Part shown: piece after piece, positions 1-8,230 of the stretch
How the letters are laid out: the number at the start of each line of letters is the position of its first letter
Numbering within the stretch: the first letter of the stretch is position 1
Assembly: GCF_001653515.1 (NCBI RefSeq)
Contig: NZ_LYOY01000001.1
Span: forward strand, 310,001 to 374,000
Direction of reading: 5' to 3'
DNA from: Streptomyces sp. ERV7
Lineage (GTDB): Bacteria; Actinomycetota; Actinomycetes; Streptomycetales; Streptomycetaceae
Length of the DNA: 64,000 nt
Translations under genes and position numbers: made by a program
Notes under the pieces: model-generated
Database searches by the model: none
Told to the model about the DNA's origin: nothing
Seen by the model: the letters and a program-made list of their open reading frames with translations, nothing else

Positions 1-47
1 ACCTGACGGCCGAGTACGTCCACGAGAACAGCGCGTACAGCTCATGA
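1..47 (+). CDS. argJ: argJ 3' end (partial)
   Basis: Only the last 14 codons and a TGA at 45-47 are in the window, reading [14 protein letters not shown] in frame 3. This ending matches the usual C-terminus of the bifunctional glutamate N-acetyltransferase/ornithine acetyltransferase ArgJ. The gene directly precedes argB and shares an ATGA overlap with it, as in the actinobacterial argCJBD order. ArgJ recycles the acetyl group between acetylornithine and glutamate. The call rests on the short tail plus gene order. Confidence 0.7.
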   Translation, partial: LTAEYVHENSAYSS

Positions 48-976
48 GCGGGGCGGGGGCGACGGAGACGAAGCGCGCGACCACTCGGCCCGAGGCAGCC
101 GAACCGCCGTGGCGCGAGGAGCTCCAGGGCCGTACGGTCGTCGTCAAGTTCGGCGGCAACGCCATGGTGGACCCTTCGCTGCACCGGACGTTCGCCCAGG
201 ACGTGGTGGAGCTGCGGCAGGCGGGGCTGCGGCCCGTCGTCGTACACGGTGGCGGCCCGCAGATCAGCTCGCTGCTCGACCGGCTCGGTCTGGAGACGCG
301 CTTCGAGGCCGGGCTGCGGGTGACCACGCCGGAGACGATGGACGTCGTACGCATGGTGCTTACCGGCCGGGTCCAGCGGGAGCTGGTGGGGGCCATCAAC
401 GCCCACGGGCCGTTCGCCGTGGGCCTGTCGGGCGAGGACGCGCACACGATGACCGCGGTGCGGCGCCCGGCCTGGGTGGACGGCCGACCGGTGGACATCG
501 GGCTGGTCGGTGACATCGTGGCCGTGGAAGCCGCCACCATCGGCGCGCTCCTGGAGCAGGGCCGCATCCCCGTGGTCTCCCCTGTCGCCCGGGGCGAGGA
601 CGGCCAGGTGTACAACATCAACGCCGATCTCGCGGCGTCGGCACTGGCCGTGGCCCTCGGGGCGGACCGGCTGGTCATGATGACCGACGTCGAGGGGCTG
701 TACGCGGACTGGCCGCACAGCACCGAGGTCATCGGCCGTCTGACGGCCGGTGAACTGGACGCCCTGCTGCCCGGTCTGGCGAGCGGCATGCTCCCCAAGA
801 TGGAGGGCTGTCTGCGGGCCGTACGAGCGGGCGTCCCCCGGGCGCAGGTCGTCGACGGCCGGGTGCCGCACGCGCTGCTGCGCGGGGTGTTCACCGAACA
901 CGGACCCGGCACCACGGTGGTACCCGATGAGAAATCCGGGTCCGAAAGGCTCGGCGGCATGGAGGACGACGCGTGA
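44..976 (+). CDS. argB: Acetylglutamate kinase ArgB
   Basis: A 310-aa amino-acid kinase that phosphorylates N-acetylglutamate, the second step to ornithine and arginine, in the cytosol. Visible motifs are VKFGGNAM near residue 35, the substrate loop VVHGGGPQI near 67, and YNINADLAA near 190, all typical of ArgB. The ATG at 44 overlaps the argJ stop (ATGA), which implies translational coupling. The gene ends with a GTGA overlap into argD. The length is normal for the family. It lies about 4 kb from a coelichelin NRPS locus that consumes ornithine; whether it is the only argB of the genome cannot be told from this window. Confidence 0.95.
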   Translation: MSGAGATETKRATTRPEAAEPPWREELQGRTVVVKFGGNAMVDPSLHRTFAQDVVELRQAGLRPVVVHGGGPQISSLLDRLGLETRFEAGLRVTTPETMDVVRMVLTGRVQRELVGAINAHGPFAVGLSGEDAHTMTAVRRPAWVDGRPVDIGLVGDIVAVEAATIGALLEQGRIPVVSPVARGEDGQVYNINADLAASALAVALGADRLVMMTDVEGLYADWPHSTEVIGRLTAGELDALLPGLASGMLPKMEGCLRAVRAGVPRAQVVDGRVPHALLRGVFTEHGPGTTVVPDEKSGSERLGGMEDDA

Positions 977-2181
977 CCCCCGACAGCACGACCCCCCTCA
1001 CCGACCGCTGGCGCGCGGTGATGATGGATACGTATGGCACTCCCCCACTGGCGCTGGTCAAGGGCGAGGGCAGCACGGTGTGGGACGAGGACGGCCGCGC
1101 ATACACGGACTTCACCGGCGGGATCGCCGTCAATGCCCTCGGGCACGCGCATCCGGCCCTGGTCACGGCCGTACGGGAGCAGGCCGGACGGCTCGGCCAC
1201 ACGTCGAACCTGTTCATCACGGAACCGTCCGTCACGCTCGCGGAGCGGCTGCTGGACCTGCTGGGCAGGCCGGGCAGGGTGTTCTTCGCGAACTCCGGCA
1301 CGGAGGCCATGGAGGCCGCTTTCAAGATCGCCCGCCGCACCGGGCGTCCGCACCTGGTCGCGTCCGAGGGCGGGTTCCACGGGCGCACCATGGGGGCACT
1401 GGCCCTCACGGGTCAGCCGGCCAAGCGCGCCCCGTTCCTGCCGCTGGCGGCGGAGGTGACGCACGTCCCGTACGGCGACGCGGCGGCGCTCCGCGCGGCC
1501 GTCACGGAACGGACCGCGGCCGTCGTCCTGGAACCGGTGCAGGGTGAGGCAGGGGTCGTTCCGGCGCCCGAGGGGTATCTGCGGGCCGCCCGTGAGATCA
1601 CCCGGGCGACGGGCAGCCTGCTCGTCCTGGACGAGGTGCAGACCGGGATCGGACGCACCGGCCACTGGTTCGCGCACCAGGCGGACGACGGCGTGGACCC
1701 GGACGTGATCGCTCTGGCCAAGGGGCTGGGCGGCGGCCTGCCGATCGGCGCCGTGGTCGCCTGCGGTGCCGCCGCCGACCTCCTGACCCCCGGTCAGCAC
1801 GGCTCCACCTTCGGCGGCAATCCGATCGCCTGCGCGGCCGGGCTCGCCGTCCTGGAGACCATCGAGAAGGAGGGCCTGCTGGCCCGCGCCGCGCGCGTGG
1901 GCGAGCGGCTGGGACGCGGTATCGAGGCAGTGCGGCACCCCCTGGTCCGCGAAGTGCGGGGCGCGGGGCTGCTGCTGGGCATCGTGCTCGCCGAGCCGGT
2001 GGCAGCGCGGGTGCAGCGAGCGGCGCAGGACGCCGGGTTCCTGGTGAACGCCGCGGGCCCGGGCGTCATCCGGCTGGCCCCTGCCCTCACGCTGCGGACG
2101 GAACAGGCCGATGCCCTGGTGGCGGCACTGTCCGCGATCCTCGACTCCGCGTACGACGACAGCGATCTCGCGCACGCATGA
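973..2181 (+). CDS. argD: Acetylornithine aminotransferase ArgD
   Basis: A 402-aa class III PLP-dependent aminotransferase that converts N-acetylglutamate semialdehyde to N-acetylornithine. The PLP lysine is in [15 protein letters not shown], the phosphate-binding segment is [17 protein letters not shown], and [11 protein letters not shown] is the usual aspartate region. The GTG at 973 overlaps the argB stop (GTGA). An ATG near 1021 would remove N-terminal sequence normally present, so GTG is preferred. No argR follows, unlike the standard Streptomyces argCJBDR cluster; a convergent GNAT gene follows instead. A strong hairpin lies directly downstream at 2188-2214. Confidence 0.95.
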   Translation: MTPDSTTPLTDRWRAVMMDTYGTPPLALVKGEGSTVWDEDGRAYTDFTGGIAVNALGHAHPALVTAVREQAGRLGHTSNLFITEPSVTLAERLLDLLGRPGRVFFANSGTEAMEAAFKIARRTGRPHLVASEGGFHGRTMGALALTGQPAKRAPFLPLAAEVTHVPYGDAAALRAAVTERTAAVVLEPVQGEAGVVPAPEGYLRAAREITRATGSLLVLDEVQTGIGRTGHWFAHQADDGVDPDVIALAKGLGGGLPIGAVVACGAAADLLTPGQHGSTFGGNPIACAAGLAVLETIEKEGLLARAARVGERLGRGIEAVRHPLVREVRGAGLLLGIVLAEPVAARVQRAAQDAGFLVNAAGPGVIRLAPALTLRTEQADALVAALSAILDSAYDDSDLAHA

Positions 2182-2187
2182 CGGCCC

Positions 2188-2214
2188 AGGCCGGGTGGCG
2201 GGGCCACCCGGCCT
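2188..2214 (+). terminator. Hairpin terminator after argD
   Basis: Perfect 12-bp inverted repeat (arms 2188-2199 AGGCCGGGTGGC and 2203-2214) with a 3-base loop, 7 bases after the argD stop. No U-tract, as is common in Streptomyces. Confidence 0.75.
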
Positions 2215-2268
2215 GGCACCGCGGGCACCGTCCGCCGTCGCGGTAGCGAAAGGCAGGGGCGAAATGCA

Positions 2269-2296
2269 GGGGCGGGCTCCTCACGGGGCCCGCCCC
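2269..2296 (-). terminator. Hairpin terminator after the GNAT gene
   Basis: Nine-base perfect arms GGGGCGGGC (2269-2277) and its complement (2288-2296) with a 10-base loop. It lies 29 bases beyond the stop of the minus-strand GNAT gene. Confidence 0.55.
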
Positions 2297-2324
2297 CTCG
2301 TCGTCCACGGTGTCCGGTTGACGT

Positions 2325-2849
2325 CTACACGGGCCGGGCCAGGATCCGGGCGTCGCGCGCGGGGTCCAAGGACCGTGCCCATGCGGTCGGCGCCTGGCTC
2401 GGGCTGACCGGCACGAACCCGTGGCGGAGGAAGAGGCGGCCGCTGCCGGTCGTCGCGGTGAACAGGGTCGTCAGCGAGCGGTTCCGCGCCCTGGCGAACG
2501 CCGTGTGCAGCAAGCGGGCCCCCATCCCGGTGCCCTGCCGCCGTCCGGCGACGCAGAAGTTGTACAGCACTCCGGCCGCGGGGTGCTCATGCAGCCCCAC
2601 GCAGCCTTCGAGGGTTCCGTCCGGGGCCTGCGCGACGAGGAAGTCGGATGCCCGCGAGAGATAGAGGGAGAGCGGACGCTGCCGCAGTGCTCCCGTTTCC
2701 ACGAACGGCCGGGAGAGCGCGGCGAGCGCGGCGCCCTCGTCCTGGCGAGCCGGCCTCACCGAGAACACGGGGGTGTTGTGCCCCCAGGCGGTCGGAGTGC
2801 GGTGCGGCAGGGTGACGAGCCGGGCAGGGGGCAGTGTGGCCGTGGTCAA
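2325..2849 (-). CDS. GNAT acetyltransferase, probable short-form N-acetylglutamate synthase
   Basis: A 174-aa GNAT protein. After about 30 residues the core reads FSVRPARQDEGAALAAL, then RQRPLSLYLSRASDFLVA, the acetyl-CoA loop region around RRQGTGMGARLL, and LFLRHGF. This layout resembles the short actinobacterial N-acetylglutamate synthase (ArgA function, Rv2747 type), which starts arginine synthesis. The start is a TTG at 2849 preceded by AAGGAAGGAACGTC, a strong Shine-Dalgarno; no ATG fits better. It is convergent to argD, completing an acetylglutamate-to-ornithine set, and has an iron box 97 bases upstream. The enzyme assignment is inference from motif spacing and context; a different GNAT substrate is possible. 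Confidence 0.65.
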   Translation of the reverse strand: MTTATLPPARLVTLPHRTPTAWGHNTPVFSVRPARQDEGAALAALSRPFVETGALRQRPLSLYLSRASDFLVAQAPDGTLEGCVGLHEHPAAGVLYNFCVAGRRQGTGMGARLLHTAFARARNRSLTTLFTATTGSGRLFLRHGFVPVSPSQAPTAWARSLDPARDARILARPV

Positions 2850-2945
2850 GACGTTCCTTCCTTGGTTCCGCCGTGCGCGGGTGCGGGGTCTCCCGGTCGG
2901 GGTCCGGGGCGTGATGGCCGCGTACCCCCGACGGAACCACGGAAG

Positions 2946-2964
2946 TAAGGTTAGCCTTACCTAG
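2946..2964 (-). promoter_or_regulatory. DmdR/IdeR-type iron box upstream of the GNAT gene
   Basis: TAAGGTTAGCCTTACCTAG matches 15 of 19 positions of the iron-box consensus TTAGGTTAGGCTAACCTAA. It lies 97 bases upstream of the TTG start, in a locally AT-richer promoter region, so the gene should be repressed when iron is plentiful. Confidence 0.75.
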
Positions 2965-3115
2965 CTAGGTATCCAAGTCGGCTCGTGTGAACCGTGCGCC
3001 ACAACTGGGCTCTGTGGACCCGTCGATGACGGGTCGTCCGGCAGACGGCCGGGGGCGGTACGGAGGTCACGGAGGCCCTCCGTACCGCGACGCACCCGGA
3101 GGTCCGGCGAGGCCG

Positions 3116-3346
3116 CTACCCGCACGGGCGGCCCGGATAGGCGTCTCCCTCCGGAGCGCCCGCCTCGCGCATCCGGCGCAGGACCTCTCCCAGGAGCACG
3201 TCGTCCACGTCGAACGGAACATTGAACTTCCGGTCGAAGACGAGGGATTCACCCTCCCCCGCGTGCCAGATCACCCAGCGCGGCGGGGCCGCAGGCGCCT
3301 CCCACAGGGGGGAGAAGCGCTCCAGGGTCGGCGTCTGTCCACTCAC
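3116..3346 (-). CDS. Hypothetical 76-aa protein in the cchK operon
   Basis: Starts at GTG 3346, which overlaps the TGA of the upstream amidohydrolase gene (GTGA), so translation is likely coupled. The product is acidic and soluble, with segments WVIWHAGEGESL, VFDRKFNVPFDVDDVLL and GEVLRRMREAGAPEGD, and no signal peptide or membrane segment. I do not recognise a family. It is the third gene of an apparent operon cchK-amidohydrolase-this gene driven from the iron box at 5291. Codon use is normal for the window. A role linked to iron or siderophore turnover is inference from position only. Confidence 0.65.
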   Translation of the reverse strand: MSGQTPTLERFSPLWEAPAAPPRWVIWHAGEGESLVFDRKFNVPFDVDDVLLGEVLRRMREAGAPEGDAYPGRPCG

Positions 3347-4926
3347 AGCTTTCCCACTTCCGTTACTTCGTGTCCGTCGACGTAAGTCGCCACGATCTCG
3401 ATGCCGCCGATCCGGGAGGGGTCGACGTGCCGCGGGTCGTCCCCCAGGACGACCAGGTCCGCGCGTTTTCCCGGAGCGAGGCTGCCGGCGCTGTCCTCCC
3501 ACCGGCAGGCGTACGCTCCCGCGACCGTGTACGCGCGGAGCGCCTCTTCTACGGTGATCGCCTCATCCGGCCCCACCAGCCGGCCGGAAGCGGAGGCCCG
3601 CTCGACCATGAACTGGACGGCCCGCAGCGGCGCGCCGTCCGTCACGGGACGGTCCGAGCTGCCGACGAGCATCACTCCGTGGTCCAGGAATCCCCGGCCC
3701 CGGTACATCCAGGGCGCCCGCTCCCCGCCCATCACTTCCGCGTAGTCGTCCCCGAAGGAGTACAGGAAAGTGGGCTGGACGACCGCGCTGACGCCGAGCT
3801 TCGCGAAGCGAGGGAGCTGGTCGGGGCGGATCAGCCCGGCGTGCTCGATCCGGTGCCGCGCGTCCGGCCTGGGCCGCAGTCCCTGCGCCCGCTCCAGCGC
3901 GTCGAGTGCGAGGTCGGCGGCACGGTCGCCGATGGCGTGCACGGCGAGCTGCCATCCGGCGAGGTGGCCGTCCACGATGAGCCGGGTCAGGCGCTCCGGG
4001 TCGTCCTGCAGCCGGCCGGTGTGGTCCATGCCCGTGTACGGGGCGGTGAGCGCGGCGGTGCGGGCCATCATGCCGCCGTCGGTGTAGATCTTGAGCGCGC
4101 CCAGCGACAGCCAGTCGTCGCCGAAGCCGGTGCGCAGGCCGAGGTCCAGGGCTCGCGGAATGCCGTCGTCCACGTGGGCCCCGCGCGGGCGCAGTGTGTC
4201 GCCCGCCGCCATGAGCTGGACCCGCAGCGGCAACCGCCCCTGGTCCCGCAGCAGTTGGTAGGCGCCGAGCTCCACGGGGCTGTGGCCGAGCAGGCCGCCT
4301 CCGATGCCCGCCTCGGCCACGGCGGTCACGCCCTCGGCGAGGCAGGCCCGGGCCGCCCGCTCGACGGCGTCGGCGATCTCGGACTGCGCGTACGGCAGCC
4401 GCAGCCGTCGCGCGGCGACCATGGCGCTCTCGGCCAGAAAGCCGTCCTGGTGCGGGACTTCGGCGGGAAGCAGGTCCAGGACCGCGCTGTTGACGACGCA
4501 CCCGTGGCCCGAGTCGTGCATCAGGAGCACCTTGCGCCCGTGGCTGACCGAGTCCAGTTCGGCGGCGGTCAGATGGCGGCCCAGGGCCCGCTGGTCGTAG
4601 CCCATGACGTCCACCCAGGAACCCGGCTCCCCGCTTCTGCGGGAGGCCGCCTCCGCCACGACCGCCAGCACGTCCTCGACGCGTTGGCACGGGGCGACGC
4701 TCGGGGCGCTCTGCTTGAGCCCGGTCCACGCCAGGTGCACGTGGCTGTCGATGAACCCGGGCAGCACCGTGGCGCCCTGCAGATCGATGACCTCGCGGGC
4801 GGGGAGCGAGGTCACGGCCTCGTCCAGGCCTACGATCCGCCCCTGCCAGATGCCCAGGTCATGGGCGACCGGGTGATCCGGGTCCATGGTGAGGACGGTG
4901 GCGTTCGTCAGCCTCGTACACAGCAT
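3343..4926 (-). CDS. YtcJ-like metal-dependent amidohydrolase
   Basis: A 527-aa amidohydrolase of the YtcJ/AepA-like group of the metallo-hydrolase superfamily. Metal-binding and catalytic residues are visible: SHVHLAW (HxH) near residue 62, LKIYTDGG (lysine) near 285, AVHAIGD and RIEHAG (two histidines), and GSSDRPV (aspartate) near 420. The C-terminus carries the usual LAPGKRADLVVL return of the beta-sandwich domain. The protein looks cytosolic. It follows cchK by 45 bases and is probably co-transcribed under iron control. Its substrate is unknown. Coelichelin contains N-formyl-hydroxamates, so amide or formamide hydrolysis during iron release or turnover is a testable idea, but the sequence does not prove it. 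Confidence 0.85.
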   Translation of the reverse strand: MLCTRLTNATVLTMDPDHPVAHDLGIWQGRIVGLDEAVTSLPAREVIDLQGATVLPGFIDSHVHLAWTGLKQSAPSVAPCQRVEDVLAVVAEAASRRSGEPGSWVDVMGYDQRALGRHLTAAELDSVSHGRKVLLMHDSGHGCVVNSAVLDLLPAEVPHQDGFLAESAMVAARRLRLPYAQSEIADAVERAARACLAEGVTAVAEAGIGGGLLGHSPVELGAYQLLRDQGRLPLRVQLMAAGDTLRPRGAHVDDGIPRALDLGLRTGFGDDWLSLGALKIYTDGGMMARTAALTAPYTGMDHTGRLQDDPERLTRLIVDGHLAGWQLAVHAIGDRAADLALDALERAQGLRPRPDARHRIEHAGLIRPDQLPRFAKLGVSAVVQPTFLYSFGDDYAEVMGGERAPWMYRGRGFLDHGVMLVGSSDRPVTDGAPLRAVQFMVERASASGRLVGPDEAITVEEALRAYTVAGAYACRWEDSAGSLAPGKRADLVVLGDDPRHVDPSRIGGIEIVATYVDGHEVTEVGKL

Positions 4927-4971
4927 CGGCAGTCCGTCCGTCGCTGGGGGTTCTCGGCCACCACGGCGGTG

Positions 4972-5184
4972 TCAGGAGTCGGTGGCCGTCACGAGGGAAC
5001 GCGGGCGCAGATCCGTCCAGTTGGCCTCGATGAACTCCAGGCACGCGTCGCGACCGGTCTCCTCAAGGGCGACGGTCCACCCGCCGGGCACTTCGGCGAA
5101 GGACGGCCAGAGGGAGTGCTGCCCCTCGTCGTTCACCAGGACCAGGAAACGGCCGTCGGCGTCGTCGAACGGGTTGGTGCTCAT
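4972..5184 (-). CDS. cchK: MbtH-like NRPS chaperone CchK
   Basis: A 70-aa MbtH-family protein. It shows the family signature: NPFDD at the start, [15 protein letters not shown], then [30 protein letters not shown] with conserved tryptophans. MbtH proteins bind NRPS adenylation domains and are needed for their solubility or activity, so its partner should be CchH. The ATG at 5184 has AGGAGG nine bases upstream. It is divergent from cchJ across a shared iron box. The position at the cluster edge matches the published coelichelin gene order. Confidence 0.95.
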   Translation of the reverse strand: MSTNPFDDADGRFLVLVNDEGQHSLWPSFAEVPGGWTVALEETGRDACLEFIEANWTDLRPRSLVTATDS

Positions 5185-5290
5185 ATGGGAGTTCCTCCTG
5201 GAGCCGGATGGGCCCGGCGGGCGCCGTCCAGTGGCCGGCCCGGCGGCAGATCGATCGTGGATGAAGCGGGGAATGAGGAGAGTCTAGTAC

Positions 5291-5309
5291 TTAGGTTAGG
5301 CTCGCCTAA
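5291..5309. promoter_or_regulatory. Iron box shared by cchK and cchJ
   Basis: TTAGGTTAGGCTCGCCTAA matches 17 of 19 consensus positions, the best iron box in the window. It lies 46 bases before the cchJ start and 107 bases before cchK, so one DmdR-type repressor site probably controls both divergent units. Confidence 0.9.
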
Positions 5310-5354
5310 TTGCAGAGCTTAACCTTTCCCTCTCCCCCTCACAAGGAGCCACTG

Positions 5355-6464
5355 ATGGGTGTACTAGAACGGGTCCGGGCCGCGGACGACGCGAACCCCT
5401 TCGCCCCCTTCGGCCTGCCCGGTGCGCCCGGAACCGACGCGTTCTGGACGGCGGCGACTCCCGCGTACGAGCCTTCCGGCGACGGCGGTTGGGTCGCCCT
5501 GTTCCTGTGGCGCGGCGCCCCGGCGGTCATCGAGTTCGAGAGCTGGTCGGATCCGGTGCCGCTGGTCCGGTGGCGCGACACGGACTGCTGGTACGCCGAA
5601 GTGCGCATGCCCGCGCGGCTCCGCGTGACCTACCGGTTCCTCACGGACGACGGATCGTATGCCGATCCGTTCAACCCGGTCGGCGCCGGCGGCGACCGGT
5701 CCATCGCCGCCACGCCGGACGCTCCGCCCCAACCGCACTGGCCGGCCCTCGACGCGGACGATGTCCTGCCCCTGCCGCGGACCCGGATCCGCTGGGCCAG
5801 TGAACGGCTCGGTGGGCGCCGCACCGTGCGGGTCCACCCGGTGGGAGGCGGCGGGCCGGTGGTCCTGCTGCTCGACGGGGACGACTGGCTGCATCTGCAC
5901 CCCGCCATGACCGCGTTCGACGCGGCGGCCGCCGCCGGCGACATCCCCCCGGTCACGCTGGTCTTCGTACCGGCCAAGGACCGGTCGGCCGAGTTCGGGT
6001 GCAGGCCGGAGCTGTGGGAGGCGGTGAGGGACGAACTGCTGCCGCTGGTGGCGGAGAGCGGCGTACCCGCGGACCTGGACCGCCTGGTGGTCGCCGGGCA
6101 GAGCCTCGGTGGGCTGAGCGCGATGTACGCGGCGCTGGAATTCCCGGAGTTGGTGTCCCGCGTCGCCTGCCAGTCGGGGTCCTTCTGGTGGACGCCCGAC
6201 GCCGCGGACCTGCCCGACCCCCTCGGAGGTCCGGTCGGCGGCGACATCGCCGCGCGGCTGCGGGAGCGCCCCGCCCCGTCCGGGCTGCGGATCGCGTTCG
6301 ACCTGGGAGAGCACGAGACGCGGATGCTTCCGCACTGCGAACGGGTCGAAGCCCTGGCAGCCGAGGCCGGTGCGACCGTACGGGTATCGAGGTCGGCATC
6401 GGACCACGACCGGGCGGGCTGGCGACAGGCCATGCTCAGGGACGTCGCCTGGGCACTGGCCTGA
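5355..6464 (+). CDS. cchJ: Siderophore esterase CchJ (Fes/IroE-like)
   Basis: A 369-aa enterochelin-esterase-like protein. An N-terminal beta-sandwich (RWRDTDCWYAEVRMPARLRVTYRF) typical of Fes enzymes precedes an alpha/beta hydrolase with the nucleophile serine in VVAGQSLGGLSAMYAAL and a C-terminal histidine in SDHDRAGWRQAM. No signal peptide is seen, so it is cytosolic. CchJ has been proposed to release the tetrapeptide from CchH, which lacks a thioesterase domain, or to hydrolyse the ferri-siderophore; the sequence does not decide between them. The ATG at 5355 is chosen because AAGGAG lies six bases upstream; an upstream in-frame extension lacks support. Confidence 0.9.
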   Translation: MGVLERVRAADDANPFAPFGLPGAPGTDAFWTAATPAYEPSGDGGWVALFLWRGAPAVIEFESWSDPVPLVRWRDTDCWYAEVRMPARLRVTYRFLTDDGSYADPFNPVGAGGDRSIAATPDAPPQPHWPALDADDVLPLPRTRIRWASERLGGRRTVRVHPVGGGGPVVLLLDGDDWLHLHPAMTAFDAAAAAGDIPPVTLVFVPAKDRSAEFGCRPELWEAVRDELLPLVAESGVPADLDRLVVAGQSLGGLSAMYAALEFPELVSRVACQSGSFWWTPDAADLPDPLGGPVGGDIAARLRERPAPSGLRIAFDLGEHETRMLPHCERVEALAAEAGATVRVSRSASDHDRAGWRQAMLRDVAWALA

Positions 6465-6471
6465 CGGACAA

Positions 6472-6512
6472 GGGGCCCGGGGGCCCGGCACTTCGCCGGG
6501 CCCCCGGGCCCC
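6472..6512. terminator. Bidirectional terminator between cchJ and cchI
   Basis: Perfect 18-bp inverted repeat (arms 6472-6489 and 6495-6512) with the 5-base loop ACTTC, between two convergent genes that end at 6464 and 6527. Confidence 0.9.
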
Positions 6513-6526
6513 TCTTCGTCATCGCG

Positions 6527-8230
6527 TCACCGCGTCACCGCGAGGCAGTACGCCTCGTCACTGGCCAGCAGGTTGCGGTGCGTGCCGTCGGCGGTGACCA
6601 CTCCGCCGTCCAGGACCAGCACCCGGTCGGCCGCGTCGAGCAACGCCGGACTGCTGGTGATCACCACGGTCGTACGGCCCTTGCGCAGTGCCGCGATGTT
6701 GCGCGCGACGAGCTGCTCGGTGACCGCGTCCACGGCCGTGGTCGGGTCGTGCAGGACGAGCACATCGCTGTCCGCGGCCAGGGCCCGGGCCAGTGACAGC
6801 CTCTGCCGCTGGCCACCGGACAGGTTCGACCCGCGGTCGCGGACCTCGTAGTCCAGTCCCTGCCGGTGCAGGGCGACGACGTCGGTCAGCATGGACGCCT
6901 CCACCGCCTCGGGCACCATCGTGCTGCTCCCCGCCGGGTCGATGTTCGAGCGGAGCGTGCCGGCGAAGATCTCCCCGTCGTACGGGTTCACCAGGAGGTG
7001 CTCACGGACCGACTCGACCGAGAGCTCCGTGAACTCCTGACCGCTGAGCCGCACCACTCCCTCATAGCCGTCCGGCGGGACGCTGACCGACAGGACCGAG
7101 GCGAGGTCGGCAGCCGCACGCGGCTGATAGGCCGCGATCGCCGTGAACTCACCGGCCGGGACGTGGAACTTCACCCCTTGCAGGGACCCGTACCGGACGC
7201 AGTCGACGTCGAGGTCGCCGCCCGGGGCCGGACGCTCCTCCCCCGGGGCCGCCACCGGCGGGGCGGACAGCACCAGGGCCATCCGCTCCGCCGACGCGCG
7301 CGCCATCATCACGTACTTCGGCATGTCCGAGAACAGCTTGAGCGGCTCCATGATGAACTGCGCCAGGCCCACGGCCATGACGAGTTCGCCGATGCTGATC
7401 TGCCCGTTGTAGGCGAGCCAGCCGGCCATCAGGGTCACCGAGGCCGCGAGGACCGCGTTGAGGCCCAGTGCGGTGCCCGCGTAGGTGCCGTTCACCCGGG
7501 CGACGGTGACCGCCTGCTGCTTCGCTTCCGTACTCACCTTCCGGTACGTGAGGAAGGCCGCGTGGTTGCCGCCGAAGCCGTGCAGCGGTCGCAGGCCGGT
7601 GATCAGGTCGGCGACCTTCGCACCCGCCCGCGCCACCCTGGCCTGCTGCTCCTGGGTGCTGCTGCCGATCCGCCTGGACATCACGCCGAGGACCGACAGG
7701 ATCGCGACGGTTCCGACGATGACCAGCAGGCCCAGCCGGACGCTCGCCACGCTCAGCGCGATCGCCGCGATCAGCACCGAGACCAGGGAGCTGATCAGCA
7801 TCGGCACCACCTCGACGATGTCGGCGGTCTGGTCGGCGTCCTCGGTGGCGATGGTGAGCACCTCGCCGGACTTGAGGTCGACGTCCCGGTCCACCGGCTG
7901 GAGGCCGCAGGCCGCGACCTGCACCCTCCAGCGGTGCGCCTCGGTCGTGTTGGCCTTCTGCAGGATGCGCATGCCGAACCGCCACGACAGCGACACGGTC
8001 GTGATGATCACGGCCAGGGCGGCGATCGACAGGGCGAGCGCCTCAAGGCTCCGGTCCCTCATCGTGTGCTCGACGATCAGGCCGAGCGCGATCGGGAACG
8101 CGGTCTCGCCCGCCTGGTACAGGCCCATGAGGACGGTGCCCCAGACCATGGCGCCGACATTGCGGCGTATGGCGGTCCGCAGGATTTCGGATCCCGGCTT
8201 GCGGGACCTCTTCATGTCAGGAGTTGTCAT
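6527..8230 (-). CDS. cchI: ABC exporter half-transporter CchI with degenerate ATP site
   Basis: A 567-aa half-transporter: an N-terminal membrane domain with about six helices (for example [20 protein letters not shown] and [19 protein letters not shown]) and a C-terminal nucleotide-binding domain. The signature [15 protein letters not shown] is intact. The Walker A loop is not recognisable ([15 protein letters not shown] in place of GxxGxGKS/T), Walker B reads VLVLHDPT (Asp to His, Glu to Asp) and the H-loop histidine is serine (VITSSPA). It should therefore pair with CchG to make one working ATP site. The likely role is coelichelin export, inferred from the cluster. The start is taken as ATG 8230, giving a 14-base overlap with cchH; ATG 8215 is an alternative. 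Confidence 0.88.
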   Translation of the reverse strand: MTTPDMKRSRKPGSEILRTAIRRNVGAMVWGTVLMGLYQAGETAFPIALGLIVEHTMRDRSLEALALSIAALAVIITTVSLSWRFGMRILQKANTTEAHRWRVQVAACGLQPVDRDVDLKSGEVLTIATEDADQTADIVEVVPMLISSLVSVLIAAIALSVASVRLGLLVIVGTVAILSVLGVMSRRIGSSTQEQQARVARAGAKVADLITGLRPLHGFGGNHAAFLTYRKVSTEAKQQAVTVARVNGTYAGTALGLNAVLAASVTLMAGWLAYNGQISIGELVMAVGLAQFIMEPLKLFSDMPKYVMMARASAERMALVLSAPPVAAPGEERPAPGGDLDVDCVRYGSLQGVKFHVPAGEFTAIAAYQPRAAADLASVLSVSVPPDGYEGVVRLSGQEFTELSVESVREHLLVNPYDGEIFAGTLRSNIDPAGSSTMVPEAVEASMLTDVVALHRQGLDYEVRDRGSNLSGGQRQRLSLARALAADSDVLVLHDPTTAVDAVTEQLVARNIAALRKGRTTVVITSSPALLDAADRVLVLDGGVVTADGTHRNLLASDEAYCLAVTR

